A DNA stretch of 41,971 nt from Akkermansiaceae bacterium (GTDB taxonomy: Bacteria > Verrucomicrobiota > Verrucomicrobiia > Verrucomicrobiales > Akkermansiaceae): positions 1 through 41,971 of the forward strand of contig CANLKN010000025.1 in NCBI GenBank assembly GCA_947491475.1, read 5' to 3'. Shown piece after piece: positions 8,873 through 16,523 of this stretch. The notes under the pieces were generated by a model. That model did no database searches. It was given only the letters and a program-made list of their open reading frames with translations, and was not told where the DNA came from. The translations under genes and the position numbers were made by a program. Each line of letters begins with the position of its first letter. The stretch's first letter is position 1.

Positions 8873-10384
8873 ATGGACTGGACCTCTCCGATCTGGTATG
8901 CTTCTTACATCCTGGTGCTTATCGGCCTTGCCGGCTATGGCTCGCATCGCCTGACAATTATTTTTCTTTATCTCAAACACGCCCGCAAAAAGCCTCACCC
9001 CGTGCGCTTGTTCGAGGACCTGCCCATGGTCACCGTGCAGTTGCCGGTGTTCAACGAAATGCATGTGGTGGACCGCCTGCTGGAGTCCGTCTCTAAGCTC
9101 GATTACCCGCAGGACAAACTGCAGATCCAACTGCTGGACGACTCCACCGATGAAACGGTGGACATCTGCCGCAACGGCATTGAGCGCTTGAAAGCGCGTG
9201 GTTTCGATGCCGAGCATATCCACCGCACCGATCGCACCGGCTACAAGGCAGGCGCTTTGGAAAACGGCACCCGATTCGCGAAAGGCGAATATCTGCTGAT
9301 TCTGGACGCCGACTTTGTCCCGAATCCTGACCTGCTGCAAAAAACCATCCACTACTTCACGGATGACAAAATCGGCATGATCCAGACGCGCTGGGGCCAC
9401 CTCAACCGCACGTTCAACGTGCTCACCCGCGTGCAAGCGATGTTTCTCGACGGCCACCTTGAGCTGGAGCAAACCGCGCGCAACCGCTCCGGGCGCTTCT
9501 TCACCTTCAACGGCACCGGCGGCATCTGGCGCAAGTCCTGCATCGCGGATGCCGGCGGCTGGGAACACGACACGCTCACCGAGGATATGGACCTCAGCTA
9601 CCGCGCCCAACTCAACGGCTGGCGTTTTATCTTCCTTAACGACGTGGAAACCCCCGCCGAGTTGCCGGTGGACATGGACGGCTTCAAGAGCCAGCAACAC
9701 CGGTGGACCAAGGGTTCCATCCAAGTGTGCAAAAAAGTCCTGCCCGCCATTTGGAAGGCGGATATCCCGCTCTTCATCAAGCTGGAGGCCACCGCGCACC
9801 TCACCTCCAATTTTGCCTACCTGCTGCTCGTGTGCCTGTGCTTCCTGATCTATCCAAACCAGCAGTGGCAGCCGGATTTTGGCAAACTCACCTACTACAT
9901 CATCAACATTCCGATCTTCTTTTTCGCCTCGGTCTCGGTGCTGGTGTTCTACATGGTTTCACAAAAGGCGCTGCGCCCCGGTTCGTGGTGGCGCGAGATT
10001 CCCTACTTGCCGCTGCTTCTCGCGCTGGGCATCGGCATGTCCATCAGCAATGCCAAGGCCGTCATCGAGGCGCTCTGCAACCACCAGTCCGCATTCGTCC
10101 GCACCCCGAAATACGGCATCAGTCAGACCAAACGCAGTGATTGGAAAAACAGCAGCTACAAGGCGATGAAGACGCTCACGCCATTCGTCGAGTTGCTCTT
10201 CGGCTTCTTCTTCCTGTTCGTAGTGGTGGACGCCGCCATGCGCGGCACCTGGTCGTCTGCAATCCTGCTGCTGCCATTCCCGGTCGGCTTTTTCTACACC
10301 TCGCTCTGCTCGCTTTCCCGCATGCTGCCAACCTCCGCTTCCGGCACCCCGTTGCCCAAGCCTGTGAACCGCAACACTCCGTGA
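8873..10384 (+). CDS. GT2 family membrane glycosyltransferase (CslA/ceramide-glucosyltransferase-like)
   Basis: This 503-residue processive-type GT2 enzyme has one N-terminal transmembrane helix, a cytosolic GT-A domain and four to five C-terminal helices. The catalytic motifs are all visible: LLDDSTDET (first Asp), LDADFVP (DxD), TEDMDLSYRAQ (catalytic ED) and QQHRWTKG (QxxRW-like). This arrangement is shared with CslA mannan/glucomannan synthases and bacterial ceramide glucosyltransferase-like proteins. It would move a sugar from a nucleotide donor to a polymer or lipid on the inner membrane; the product cannot be told from sequence. An L,D-transpeptidase starts 7 bp downstream, so an envelope role is likely. 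Confidence 0.88.
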   Translation: MDWTSPIWYASYILVLIGLAGYGSHRLTIIFLYLKHARKKPHPVRLFEDLPMVTVQLPVFNEMHVVDRLLESVSKLDYPQDKLQIQLLDDSTDETVDICRNGIERLKARGFDAEHIHRTDRTGYKAGALENGTRFAKGEYLLILDADFVPNPDLLQKTIHYFTDDKIGMIQTRWGHLNRTFNVLTRVQAMFLDGHLELEQTARNRSGRFFTFNGTGGIWRKSCIADAGGWEHDTLTEDMDLSYRAQLNGWRFIFLNDVETPAELPVDMDGFKSQQHRWTKGSIQVCKKVLPAIWKADIPLFIKLEATAHLTSNFAYLLLVCLCFLIYPNQQWQPDFGKLTYYIINIPIFFFASVSVLVFYMVSQKALRPGSWWREIPYLPLLLALGIGMSISNAKAVIEALCNHQSAFVRTPKYGISQTKRSDWKNSSYKAMKTLTPFVELLFGFFFLFVVVDAAMRGTWSSAILLLPFPVGFFYTSLCSLSRMLPTSASGTPLPKPVNRNTP

Positions 10385-10391
10385 GAGAATC

Positions 10392-11033
10392 ATGTCCGGT
10401 TTTATTTCGCCACGCATTTTCCTGTTCGGATTTTTAAGCCTGCTCAGCGCCTTCGCTTTCAGCAGTTGTGGCAGCACCTCTTTTTTCGGCCGCGACACCC
10501 GCAACAAGATGATCGTTAGCGTAAGCGATCAGAAAATGCTGCTGGTGCGCGATGGCCAGCCGGTCAAAACCTACAGGATCTCGACCTCCAAGTTCGGCGT
10601 GGGCGACAAACCCGGCAGCAACCGCACGCCCCTCGGCCACATGTGCGTCGCCAAGAAAGTCGGCTGCACCGCACCACAGGGCGCGGTCTTTAAGAGCCGC
10701 AGGCCCACCGGCGAAATCCTCAAGCCCGATTCGCCTGGCCGCGATCCGATCGTCACCCGCATCCTTTGGCTAAAGGGGCTGGAACAGCGCAACCAGAACG
10801 CCTTCAAACGCACCATCTACATCCATGGCACACCCGAGGAAAAACGTTTAGGCCGTCCCGCCTCGTTCGGCTGTATCCGCATGTCCAGCCGTGATGTCGT
10901 GGACCTCTACAATCGCGTCGGCTACGGCGCGGATGTCTTCATCATCCGCGGCTCCATCCAGAATGGTTACCGCAACGGACAGACCAGCGCGGTCGCCAAC
11001 CGCAACGGCAAGCGCAGCCGCAGCCATAGCTGA
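10392..11033 (+). CDS. L,D-transpeptidase lipoprotein (YkuD domain)
   Basis: This 213-residue protein has a signal sequence ending in a lipobox (AFAFSSC, lipidated Cys26) and a YkuD domain at about 38-177. The catalytic motif is complete: H145 in IYIHGTPEE and the nucleophile C161 in ASFGCIRMSSRDV. Such enzymes form 3-3 peptidoglycan crosslinks or attach proteins to the wall, acting in the periplasm. The C-terminal ~35 residues are basic and low-complexity (NRNGKRSRSHS). It follows the GT2 gene by 7 bp with a GAGAGAA ribosome-binding site, so the two are co-transcribed. Confidence 0.9.
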   Translation: MSGFISPRIFLFGFLSLLSAFAFSSCGSTSFFGRDTRNKMIVSVSDQKMLLVRDGQPVKTYRISTSKFGVGDKPGSNRTPLGHMCVAKKVGCTAPQGAVFKSRRPTGEILKPDSPGRDPIVTRILWLKGLEQRNQNAFKRTIYIHGTPEEKRLGRPASFGCIRMSSRDVVDLYNRVGYGADVFIIRGSIQNGYRNGQTSAVANRNGKRSRSHS

Positions 11034-11120
11034 TGATGCCGGTTTCAGCAAGTTGGCCGTTCTTCATAATGCGTTTTTTGCACTTGCGGGCATGCTGCCC
11101 GGACGTTGGAGTGGTCCCTC

Positions 11121-11786
11121 ATGACGTATCTGCGGCAGAATTGGCGGCAATGGCTTGCGCTCTGGATGATGGTGCTCGGGCTGATCATTGCCAATGAAGC
11201 GCCTGCCCAAAGCATCAAGGTCAACTTTGCCGACGGTTTTGATTTCCCGGTTGGGAAACCCAATGCCGACGGCTACTACAAGTCTCGTGGCCTGCGTTTG
11301 CGCTCGCCTCAACACTTCGGCGAGGATTGGAACGGCCGCGGCGGCGGCAACTCCGATACCGGAGATCCCGTCTTTGCCATCGCCGACGGTGTGGTCACCT
11401 TCGCCCACAACGTGCGCGGCGGCTGGGGCAATGTGGTGCTCACCCGCCATGCCTACCGCGATCCGGCCTCAGGCCAAGTGAAATTCATTGATACACTCAA
11501 CGGCCATCTCGACCGCATGAGCGTCAAAACCGGCCAAATCATAAAGCGCGGCCAGCAGATCGGTACCATCGGCACCAACTCCGGCATGTATCCGGCCCAT
11601 CTCCATTTCGAAATGCGCCATAATATCCACATCGGGCTGCATCGCGATGTGGCACCGGATACCCTCGAACATTGGGTGGACCCCACCCAGTTCATCAACC
11701 GCCACCGCAAGCTCAACCGTGAGTGGCGCCCGGCCGCGATTCCCACCGGCACCTATAAAACATACAAGGGCTACAGCGGGCTCTAA
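11121..11786 (+). CDS. M23 (LytM) family metallopeptidase
   Basis: This 221-residue exported protein has an N-terminal signal peptide or anchor (WLALWMMVLGLIIANEAPAQ) and an M23 domain. Zinc and active-site motifs are present: HFGEDWNG (H-x-G-x-D), GHLDRM and HLHFEM (HxH). Family members cut peptidoglycan cross-bridges or, when degenerate, activate amidases; here the ligands look intact, so a hydrolase is likely. The ATG at 11121 is chosen because GGAG lies 9 bp upstream; a TTG at 11106 is in frame. It sits 87 bp after the L,D-transpeptidase on the same strand, forming a small wall-remodelling group. Confidence 0.88.
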   Translation: MTYLRQNWRQWLALWMMVLGLIIANEAPAQSIKVNFADGFDFPVGKPNADGYYKSRGLRLRSPQHFGEDWNGRGGGNSDTGDPVFAIADGVVTFAHNVRGGWGNVVLTRHAYRDPASGQVKFIDTLNGHLDRMSVKTGQIIKRGQQIGTIGTNSGMYPAHLHFEMRHNIHIGLHRDVAPDTLEHWVDPTQFINRHRKLNREWRPAAIPTGTYKTYKGYSGL

Positions 11787-11832
11787 CCGAAAGTCATCAG
11801 CGGAAAATGTTGGAAAAAACCGGATCACGCGC

Positions 11833-12774
11833 ATGATTCCGCCACTACTCATGGAAGATACAGAATCCATCACCCGCGATGCGCCCTCAGCGGACGCCCT
11901 ACCCGTGCCAGGACTTCGCCAGGATCTCGCCGTGCTGATGAAGGTGCGGCTGAATTTCTTTGTCCTCATCACCGCCTTCTTTGGCTTTCTTCTCGCTTCG
12001 CGCGGCGCTCCGTTTGAGTGGATGAAACTGGTGCACACCATCCTTGGTGCCGCCGCTGCCGCCTTTGGCTCGGCCGCTTTCAATCAACTGATGGAGATCG
12101 AGCTTGACGCCCGGATGAAACGCACGGCCGACCGACCGCTGCCATCGCGCCGGATGGATCCGATCGTCGCCTTCGGCATCGGTTGGGTGCTTTGTGCCAT
12201 CGGCATCATCCACCTCGCAGTGCAAGTGGGACACCTCGCCGCCTGGCTCACCGCAGCCACCATCGCAATCTATGTGTTTGTTTACACGCCACTCAAGCGG
12301 GTGAGTGCCACCAACACCCTGGTCGGTGCCATCCCCGGTGCCATTCCACCGGTCATCGGCTGGGTCGGTGCCGGCGGCTCTCTCGGTTGGGAAGCTTGGT
12401 TCCTCTTCGGCTTGCTGTTCTTCTGGCAGCTTCCGCATTTCATCGCCATCAACTGGCTGTGCCGCGATGAATACGAATCCGTCGGCTATCAAATGTGGTC
12501 CAATGGCGATCTAACAGGCCGCAAGAGCGGTATCCTTTCCGCAATTTTCTCGCTGATGCTCGCCGCTTGGTCGCTCATTCCCGCGTTTTTTGATTTCGCC
12601 AACCTGTTATGGACGATCGTTGGTCCGCTACTCGCGCTCATCATGATGGCGCTGGCGCTCAAGTTTGCACGCGATGGCGAACGAGGCTCCGCCCGCCGCC
12701 TGTTTCTTTACACCCTGCTCTACCTACCAGCCTCCCTGACCGTGCTGGTGCTCGCATGGAGGGCCCGCTCATGA
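11833..12774 (+). CDS. ctaB: protoheme IX farnesyltransferase (haem O synthase)
   Basis: This is a 313-residue UbiA-superfamily prenyltransferase that farnesylates haem b to haem O for cytochrome oxidases. It has about nine transmembrane helices. The diagnostic first Asp-rich loop is NQLMEIELDARMKRTADRPLPS (N-x3-D-x3-D pattern, shown in full at about 12085-12150), and the second loop carries YTPLKRVSATNTLVGAIPG and the WQLPHFIAI region typical of CtaB/CyoE. The start could be 11833 or 11851; neither has a good ribosome-binding site. Its stop overlaps the next start (ATGA at 12771-12774). No oxidase subunit genes are adjacent in the window. Confidence 0.92.
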   Translation: MIPPLLMEDTESITRDAPSADALPVPGLRQDLAVLMKVRLNFFVLITAFFGFLLASRGAPFEWMKLVHTILGAAAAAFGSAAFNQLMEIELDARMKRTADRPLPSRRMDPIVAFGIGWVLCAIGIIHLAVQVGHLAAWLTAATIAIYVFVYTPLKRVSATNTLVGAIPGAIPPVIGWVGAGGSLGWEAWFLFGLLFFWQLPHFIAINWLCRDEYESVGYQMWSNGDLTGRKSGILSAIFSLMLAAWSLIPAFFDFANLLWTIVGPLLALIMMALALKFARDGERGSARRLFLYTLLYLPASLTVLVLAWRARS

Positions 12775-13496
12775 ATCACAGCGCCAATCTGGTTGCATCC
12801 AGCCAGCGTCTCAACAAGGCACTTGCGCATCTGCGCTTCGCACCGCCGGTGGCATGGGTTTACCGGCCGCTTGAATACGCGTGGGAACCACACCGCATGT
12901 TTCTCGAACGATTCGCACAGGGAAAAAAACGCGTCGTTTTCCTCGGCATGAATCCCGGGCCATTCGGCATGGTGCAAACCGGCGTGCCATTCGGCGAGAT
13001 CGCCGCCGTGCGCGATTGGATGGGCATTCACGCTCCGGTGGGCAAGCCCGCTGCGGAACACGCGAAACGCCCGGTCGAAGGCTTCGACTGCAAGCGCTCG
13101 GAAGTCAGCGGTCGCCGCCTCTGGGGCTTGTTCTCCGAACGCTTCGGCACGGCGGAGGCTTTCTTCAGCGAACACTTCGTCCTCAACTACTGCCCGCTGG
13201 TGTGGATGAGCGAAACCGGAGCAAACCTCACGCCGGACAAGCTCTCCGCCGCAGACATGCAGCCCGTCGAGCAAGCCTGCCTCGCACACCTCGGTGAGGT
13301 GATCGAGATACTACAGCCATCGTTTCTGATAGGTGTGGGAGGTTTCGCGGAAGAACGCCTGCACCGCGCCGCGGAAAATTCCGGCAGCTCAGCCATCATC
13401 GGCCGCATCCTCCATCCCTCGCCCGCGTCGCCCGCCGCAAACCGTGGCTGGGCGGAGGCCGCATCCCGCCAACTCGCGCAGCTCGGCGTGTGGTGA
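12771..13496 (+). CDS. SMUG1-type uracil-DNA glycosylase
   Basis: This 241-residue protein closely follows animal SMUG1, the single-strand-selective monofunctional uracil-DNA glycosylase of base-excision repair. Motif 1 is GMNPGPFGMVQTGVPFG at 59-75, with the catalytic Asn at 61; RDWMGI and the SEVSGRRLWG segment match the SMUG1 core; motif 2 is LHPSPASPAANRGW with the catalytic His215. Human SMUG1 has HPSPRNPQANKGW there, so the Arg-Asn pair of the DNA-wedging loop is Ala-Ser here. The gene starts inside the ctaB stop codon (ATGA), which suggests coupling, although the functions are unrelated. Confidence 0.92.
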   Translation: MNHSANLVASSQRLNKALAHLRFAPPVAWVYRPLEYAWEPHRMFLERFAQGKKRVVFLGMNPGPFGMVQTGVPFGEIAAVRDWMGIHAPVGKPAAEHAKRPVEGFDCKRSEVSGRRLWGLFSERFGTAEAFFSEHFVLNYCPLVWMSETGANLTPDKLSAADMQPVEQACLAHLGEVIEILQPSFLIGVGGFAEERLHRAAENSGSSAIIGRILHPSPASPAANRGWAEAASRQLAQLGVW

Positions 13497-13502
13497 AGTG
13501 CG

Positions 13503-14357
13503 TCATTTCATTGCGGTGCGCAGCTGGCGCACCAAACGCGCGTCATCCTTGCGGCCTTCGCCCTCTAGCGCGGCCACCAGGTTGTTGAGCATGCGCATGA
13601 GCACCGTGCCGGGGTCCGCCGTCTGGCGCAGCACATTTCGCTCCGCGCGACCCATCTCCGGATCCTCCAGCAATGTTGCCTGCAAATGCATCCGCCCGTG
13701 GTCGAAACAATCGATGATGATAGGAAAACCATCCTCATAAATTCGGCAGAGGAAATGGCCGGGAAAATTCACGGCTTCCACCACCAGATCAAGGCGGCGG
13801 GCCACCAGCATGAAGACCAGCGACAATCCCAGCGGGTTGGATCGGCCGTCGGCGATCACCCAGGCGAGATCCGAATTGCAAGGATCATCGTATTCCGCAT
13901 CGTTGCCTGAAAGACGACCGTCTTGGAAGAGAAAGGCGCGCAGTTCATTGGCACTCGTGATTCCGTTTTCGCATGCCTCCTCCGCAAGCAGATCCAGTGC
14001 GTCTGACAAGGGCTGGCGGACCGTGATGCCGTCATGCAGGAAATCCGAAATCGTGCGCAACAAAGCCTCAAAGGCATCCCAATCCTCGCTCAGCGCCGCA
14101 GCGCCCCCGCTAGGTGCCAGCCAATCACGCTCCAATGCCTTGCGCCGCGCCGGGCGCAGCAGTTCCGCCAGCAACTCGCGCTCAGTCTCACTCAGGTTGC
14201 GGGGTTGGGTGGATAGGAATTCACTCAGATCGCCATCGCACATGGCCAGACGTCCGGCAACCCGCGAGCGCACCTCGGGTGTCTCATCATCCAACAGCCG
14301 CAACAATGCGGACAATTCTTCGGGCGCGGGCGGCACCTCTTGCGGCGGTGAACTCAA
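13503..14357 (-). CDS. SirB1/transglutaminase-like family protein
   Basis: This 284-residue protein has the SirB1 (YchA-like) transglutaminase-related domain at about 95-265. Recognisable parts are the RSNPLGLSLVFMLVARRL helix and VNFPGHFLCRIYEDG, followed by IIIDCFDHGR; this matches the family pattern P-x-x-L ... PGHFLVR ... iDPFxxG. The first ~90 residues contain HEAT-like acidic helices (LLRLLDDETPEVRSRVAGRL). Biochemical function in bacteria is not established; most members lack a proven protease or transglutaminase activity. It converges on the SMUG1 gene with a 6-bp gap. Confidence 0.8.
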   Translation of the reverse strand: MSSPPQEVPPAPEELSALLRLLDDETPEVRSRVAGRLAMCDGDLSEFLSTQPRNLSETERELLAELLRPARRKALERDWLAPSGGAAALSEDWDAFEALLRTISDFLHDGITVRQPLSDALDLLAEEACENGITSANELRAFLFQDGRLSGNDAEYDDPCNSDLAWVIADGRSNPLGLSLVFMLVARRLDLVVEAVNFPGHFLCRIYEDGFPIIIDCFDHGRMHLQATLLEDPEMGRAERNVLRQTADPGTVLMRMLNNLVAALEGEGRKDDARLVRQLRTAMK

Positions 14358-14388
14358 AACAGGCGGATCGCTGGGTGAATGGAATGAA

Positions 14389-14463
14389 TGGTGCGCGATA
14401 CTGGGTTCGAACCAGTGACCCCCTCCGTGTCAGGGAGGTGCTCTACCACTGAGCTAACCGCGC
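14389..14463 (-). tRNA. tRNA-Val (anticodon GAC)
   Basis: The minus strand folds into a complete cloverleaf: acceptor GCGCGGT / ATCGCGC (one G-U pair), D-arm GCTC...GAGC, anticodon stem CCTCC/GGAGG with loop CTGACAC (anticodon GAC), T-arm ACTGG/CCAGT with loop TTCGAAC, discriminator A and an encoded CCA (14389-14391). The body is 72 nt plus CCA. Confidence 0.97.
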
Positions 14464-14533
14464 GTTGTGTCGTCCGGGGCGCGGGAAACTAGGATGGACT
14501 GGCGCGGCCATGCAACCCATTTTTTCCATGTCA

Positions 14534-14569
14534 CAAAAAGAAAGGCGGAGGATCCGAGGACCCCCCGCC
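14534..14569 (-). terminator. rho-independent terminator after the BlaI-H1 gene
   Basis: On the minus strand a GGCGG...CCGCC hairpin (14544-14569) with a further paired GG-TCC core is followed by TTTCTTTTT (14534-14543). It lies about 80 bp after the stop at 14648 and before the tRNA-Val gene, so it would end transcription of the lysine-rich repressor gene. Confidence 0.7.
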
Positions 14570-14647
14570 GTTGACATGCTCCGGATGGAAACCAAGGGCG
14601 GGCGGCTTTGCGGCCGCACCACCCCGGATTCCGATCAGGTGCCCCGA

Positions 14648-15343
14648 TCAGCCTTTCTTGGCAGCCTTTTTAGCAGGTGCCTTCTTGGCTACTTTTTTAG
14701 CGGCTTTCTTTGCAGGTGCCTTTTTGGCGGCTTTCTTGGCGGGAGCCTTTTTGGCAACTACCTTTTTAGCAGCCTTCTTGGCGGCCTTCTTTGCGCTTTT
14801 GGCAACCTTCACCGCTTTTTTGGCAGCCTTTTTGGCAGCCTTTTTGGCGGGGGCTTTGGTGGCCACCTTTTTCACTGCCTTTTTGGCCGGAGCCTTCTTG
14901 GCAACTTTCTTAGCGGCTTTTTTTGCGGGGGCCTTTTTAGCGGCCTTCTTTGTTGTTTTTTTTGCAGCCATGGTTTTGTGTCGTTGGAGTTCGCGTTCTA
15001 TTTTTGTTTTCTCTTCCGGCGTTAATGTGCCAGCGGAGAGGATTGCGAGGAGCGCCTCACCGAGGCGTCCTCCAAAAGCATTGGTTAGAAAATCATGCGT
15101 CGCGCGTTGCACGATGACTTCCTGCGAGTAGGCGGCCTCATAGACGTGGGCCCTGCCAACCAGCGAGCGCTTCACCAGATTCTTGCGCTCGAGGTTTTGC
15201 ATCACTGTGAGCACTGTGGTGTATGCGCGATCTTTACCATCAGGCAACGTGTCTTGAATTGCGGCGACTGTCGATGGCCCTTCATGCCACAGGACTGAGA
15301 GCGCCTGAAGTTCGAGATTGGATGGATTGGAAGGTCTCGCCAT
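14648..15343 (-). CDS. BlaI/MecI-family repressor fused to a histone H1-like tail
   Basis: This 231-residue protein has two parts. Residues 1-124 form a BlaI/MecI/CopY winged-helix repressor (NLELQALSVLWHEGPSTVAA, AYTTVLTVMQNLERKNLV), about the normal full length for that family. Residues 125-231 are almost only Lys, Ala, Pro and Val in KKAAKKAPAKKAAKKV-type repeats, as in bacterial histone H1-like proteins. The two run in one frame with no stop; the tail begins MAAKKTTKK, so an internal start giving a free H1-like protein is possible, but no ribosome-binding site is visible there. No BlaR1-type sensor protease gene is adjacent. The ATG at 15343 is used; a TTG lies 3 codons upstream. Confidence 0.85.
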   Translation of the reverse strand: MARPSNPSNLELQALSVLWHEGPSTVAAIQDTLPDGKDRAYTTVLTVMQNLERKNLVKRSLVGRAHVYEAAYSQEVIVQRATHDFLTNAFGGRLGEALLAILSAGTLTPEEKTKIERELQRHKTMAAKKTTKKAAKKAPAKKAAKKVAKKAPAKKAVKKVATKAPAKKAAKKAAKKAVKVAKSAKKAAKKAAKKVVAKKAPAKKAAKKAPAKKAAKKVAKKAPAKKAAKKG

Positions 15344-15370
15344 GCGATGCAAGCTCGTTGCTTGATGACG

Positions 15371-15399
15371 ATAAGACTAGTAGTTCGGAGATCCGTCAA
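15371..15399 (-). promoter_or_regulatory. probable promoter of the BlaI-H1 gene
   Basis: On the minus strand TTGACG (15394-15399) is followed after 17 bp by TCTTAT (15371-15376), which gives a reasonable sigma-70-type promoter about 25-55 bp upstream of the ATG at 15343. A small palindrome, ACTAGT (15376-15381), overlaps the -10 region and would be a plausible site for autorepression. This is inference from position only. Confidence 0.4.
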
Positions 15400-15492
15400 G
15401 TTCAAACGTGTCGATTTTTAAGAAAAGTTTAGAACCTCTCAAAGGGTGTTTGCCGTGACTACGATGCACGCCGTAGAAGGGCGTTGAGGTCA

Positions 15493-16464
15493 CTATTGCG
15501 GCGCGTTGCCCGATGAAGGACGCTTGATGCGCTCATCGATGCCGCGCAGTGCCTCCCAGAAGGTTTCCTCCGAAGGATCGCCGTTGAAAAGCACTTTGCC
15601 CGCCGCGGATACGATGACCATCGTTGGTAGCTTGCGCACGCGCAGCAGGCGTGCGAGCGATCCTTTATCAGGATCCACCCACCATGAACCGGCGGCCTTG
15701 CCAGGCAATGAAGCGATTGCATCGCGCGCGTCCGTGATGAGCGCTGGCGTACCGGAAGCAAGCAGCGAGACTACTGCGAGGCCATGAGCGGAGAGCATGG
15801 CGGCGGTGGTGTTGAAATCGTCCATGGCCTCGGCGCACTCGCGACTCCATGGCGACCAGAAGTGAAGCAGCATTGCTCTGTTTCCTGCCATCAAGTTGGA
15901 GAGTGGCACCGGATCGCCGCCTGCGAGAGGTGTGGCATTGAACGAGAAATCCATTTCAACAAGAGCCATGGATTCCTGCATGCGCAGTCTTTCGATGTGA
16001 GGAGCGAAAGCGGCGGCTTGGCCGGGGCTGAGCCAGAATGCTTCGGTGATGTGGCGTTTGAACGCCTCCTTATCGCCCTTGTTGAGCGCGTCGATGGCCT
16101 GCACGTATTCGATCACGGCGAGCCAGTCTTCTTCCAAGCTGAAGATGGCGGAGTCCGAGAGTTTGAAGGCAGTGCGGCGCTTGAGGAAATCCGGCAGCAG
16201 CGCGGCGATGCCCTGATCGTCGCTGCGGTCCACATGATAGAGAAAGCGAGCCTCAAGCATGGCTTGCTCGCTGACGCCGGCGGTTCGCGCGGCGGTGAGA
16301 GCTTGGTCGAATGCGGCGGGCGCTCCGCGTTCGGAGAGGATTTTCTCCAGTGCGTCTTGTCGCGCGGCGGCTTCCACTTCAGCGGCGAGTTGTTGAGGTG
16401 TGGGTGACTGTGCGGGAAGCACGCCAAGCATGGCGATGAAGGGCAGGAGGAGATGCGGGCGCAT
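15493..16464 (-). CDS. exported thioredoxin-fold (TlpA-like) protein lacking the CxxC pair
   Basis: This 323-residue protein has a short signal peptide (RPHLLLPFIAMLGVLPAQS), a helical N-terminal part (about 22-165) and a C-terminal thioredoxin-like domain (about 170-310), including the cis-Pro region VRKLPTMVIVSAAGKVLF. At the active-site position the sequence is HFWSPWSREC: the first Cys of the usual WCxxC is Ser207 and only Cys210 remains. It therefore cannot do normal dithiol exchange; a structural, chaperone-like or monothiol role is possible. The start at 16464 is chosen because the signal peptide begins there. It is separated from the upstream LysM gene by a terminator. Confidence 0.75.
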   Translation of the reverse strand: MRPHLLLPFIAMLGVLPAQSPTPQQLAAEVEAAARQDALEKILSERGAPAAFDQALTAARTAGVSEQAMLEARFLYHVDRSDDQGIAALLPDFLKRRTAFKLSDSAIFSLEEDWLAVIEYVQAIDALNKGDKEAFKRHITEAFWLSPGQAAAFAPHIERLRMQESMALVEMDFSFNATPLAGGDPVPLSNLMAGNRAMLLHFWSPWSRECAEAMDDFNTTAAMLSAHGLAVVSLLASGTPALITDARDAIASLPGKAAGSWWVDPDKGSLARLLRVRKLPTMVIVSAAGKVLFNGDPSEETFWEALRGIDERIKRPSSGNAPQ

Positions 16465-16470
16465 GAGTTG

Positions 16471-16506
16471 AAAATAAAAAGCGCCGGAAGCACGCTGGCT
16501 TCCGGC
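16471..16506 (-). terminator. rho-independent terminator after the LysM lipoprotein gene
   Basis: On the minus strand a 9-bp perfect stem, GCCGGAAGC / GCTTCCGGC (16483-16506, 6-nt loop), is followed by GCTTTTTATTTT (16471-16482). It lies between the LysM gene stop at 16524 and the next gene start at 16464. Confidence 0.85.
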
Positions 16507-16523
16507 GGTGAGAGGGATGCGGA

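Noticed and set aside
14465-15131. Two plus-strand frames rich in Phe/Leu/Gly/Ala, looking like membrane proteins
   Set aside because: They are the reverse reading of the Lys/Ala codon repeats in the H1-like tail on the minus strand.
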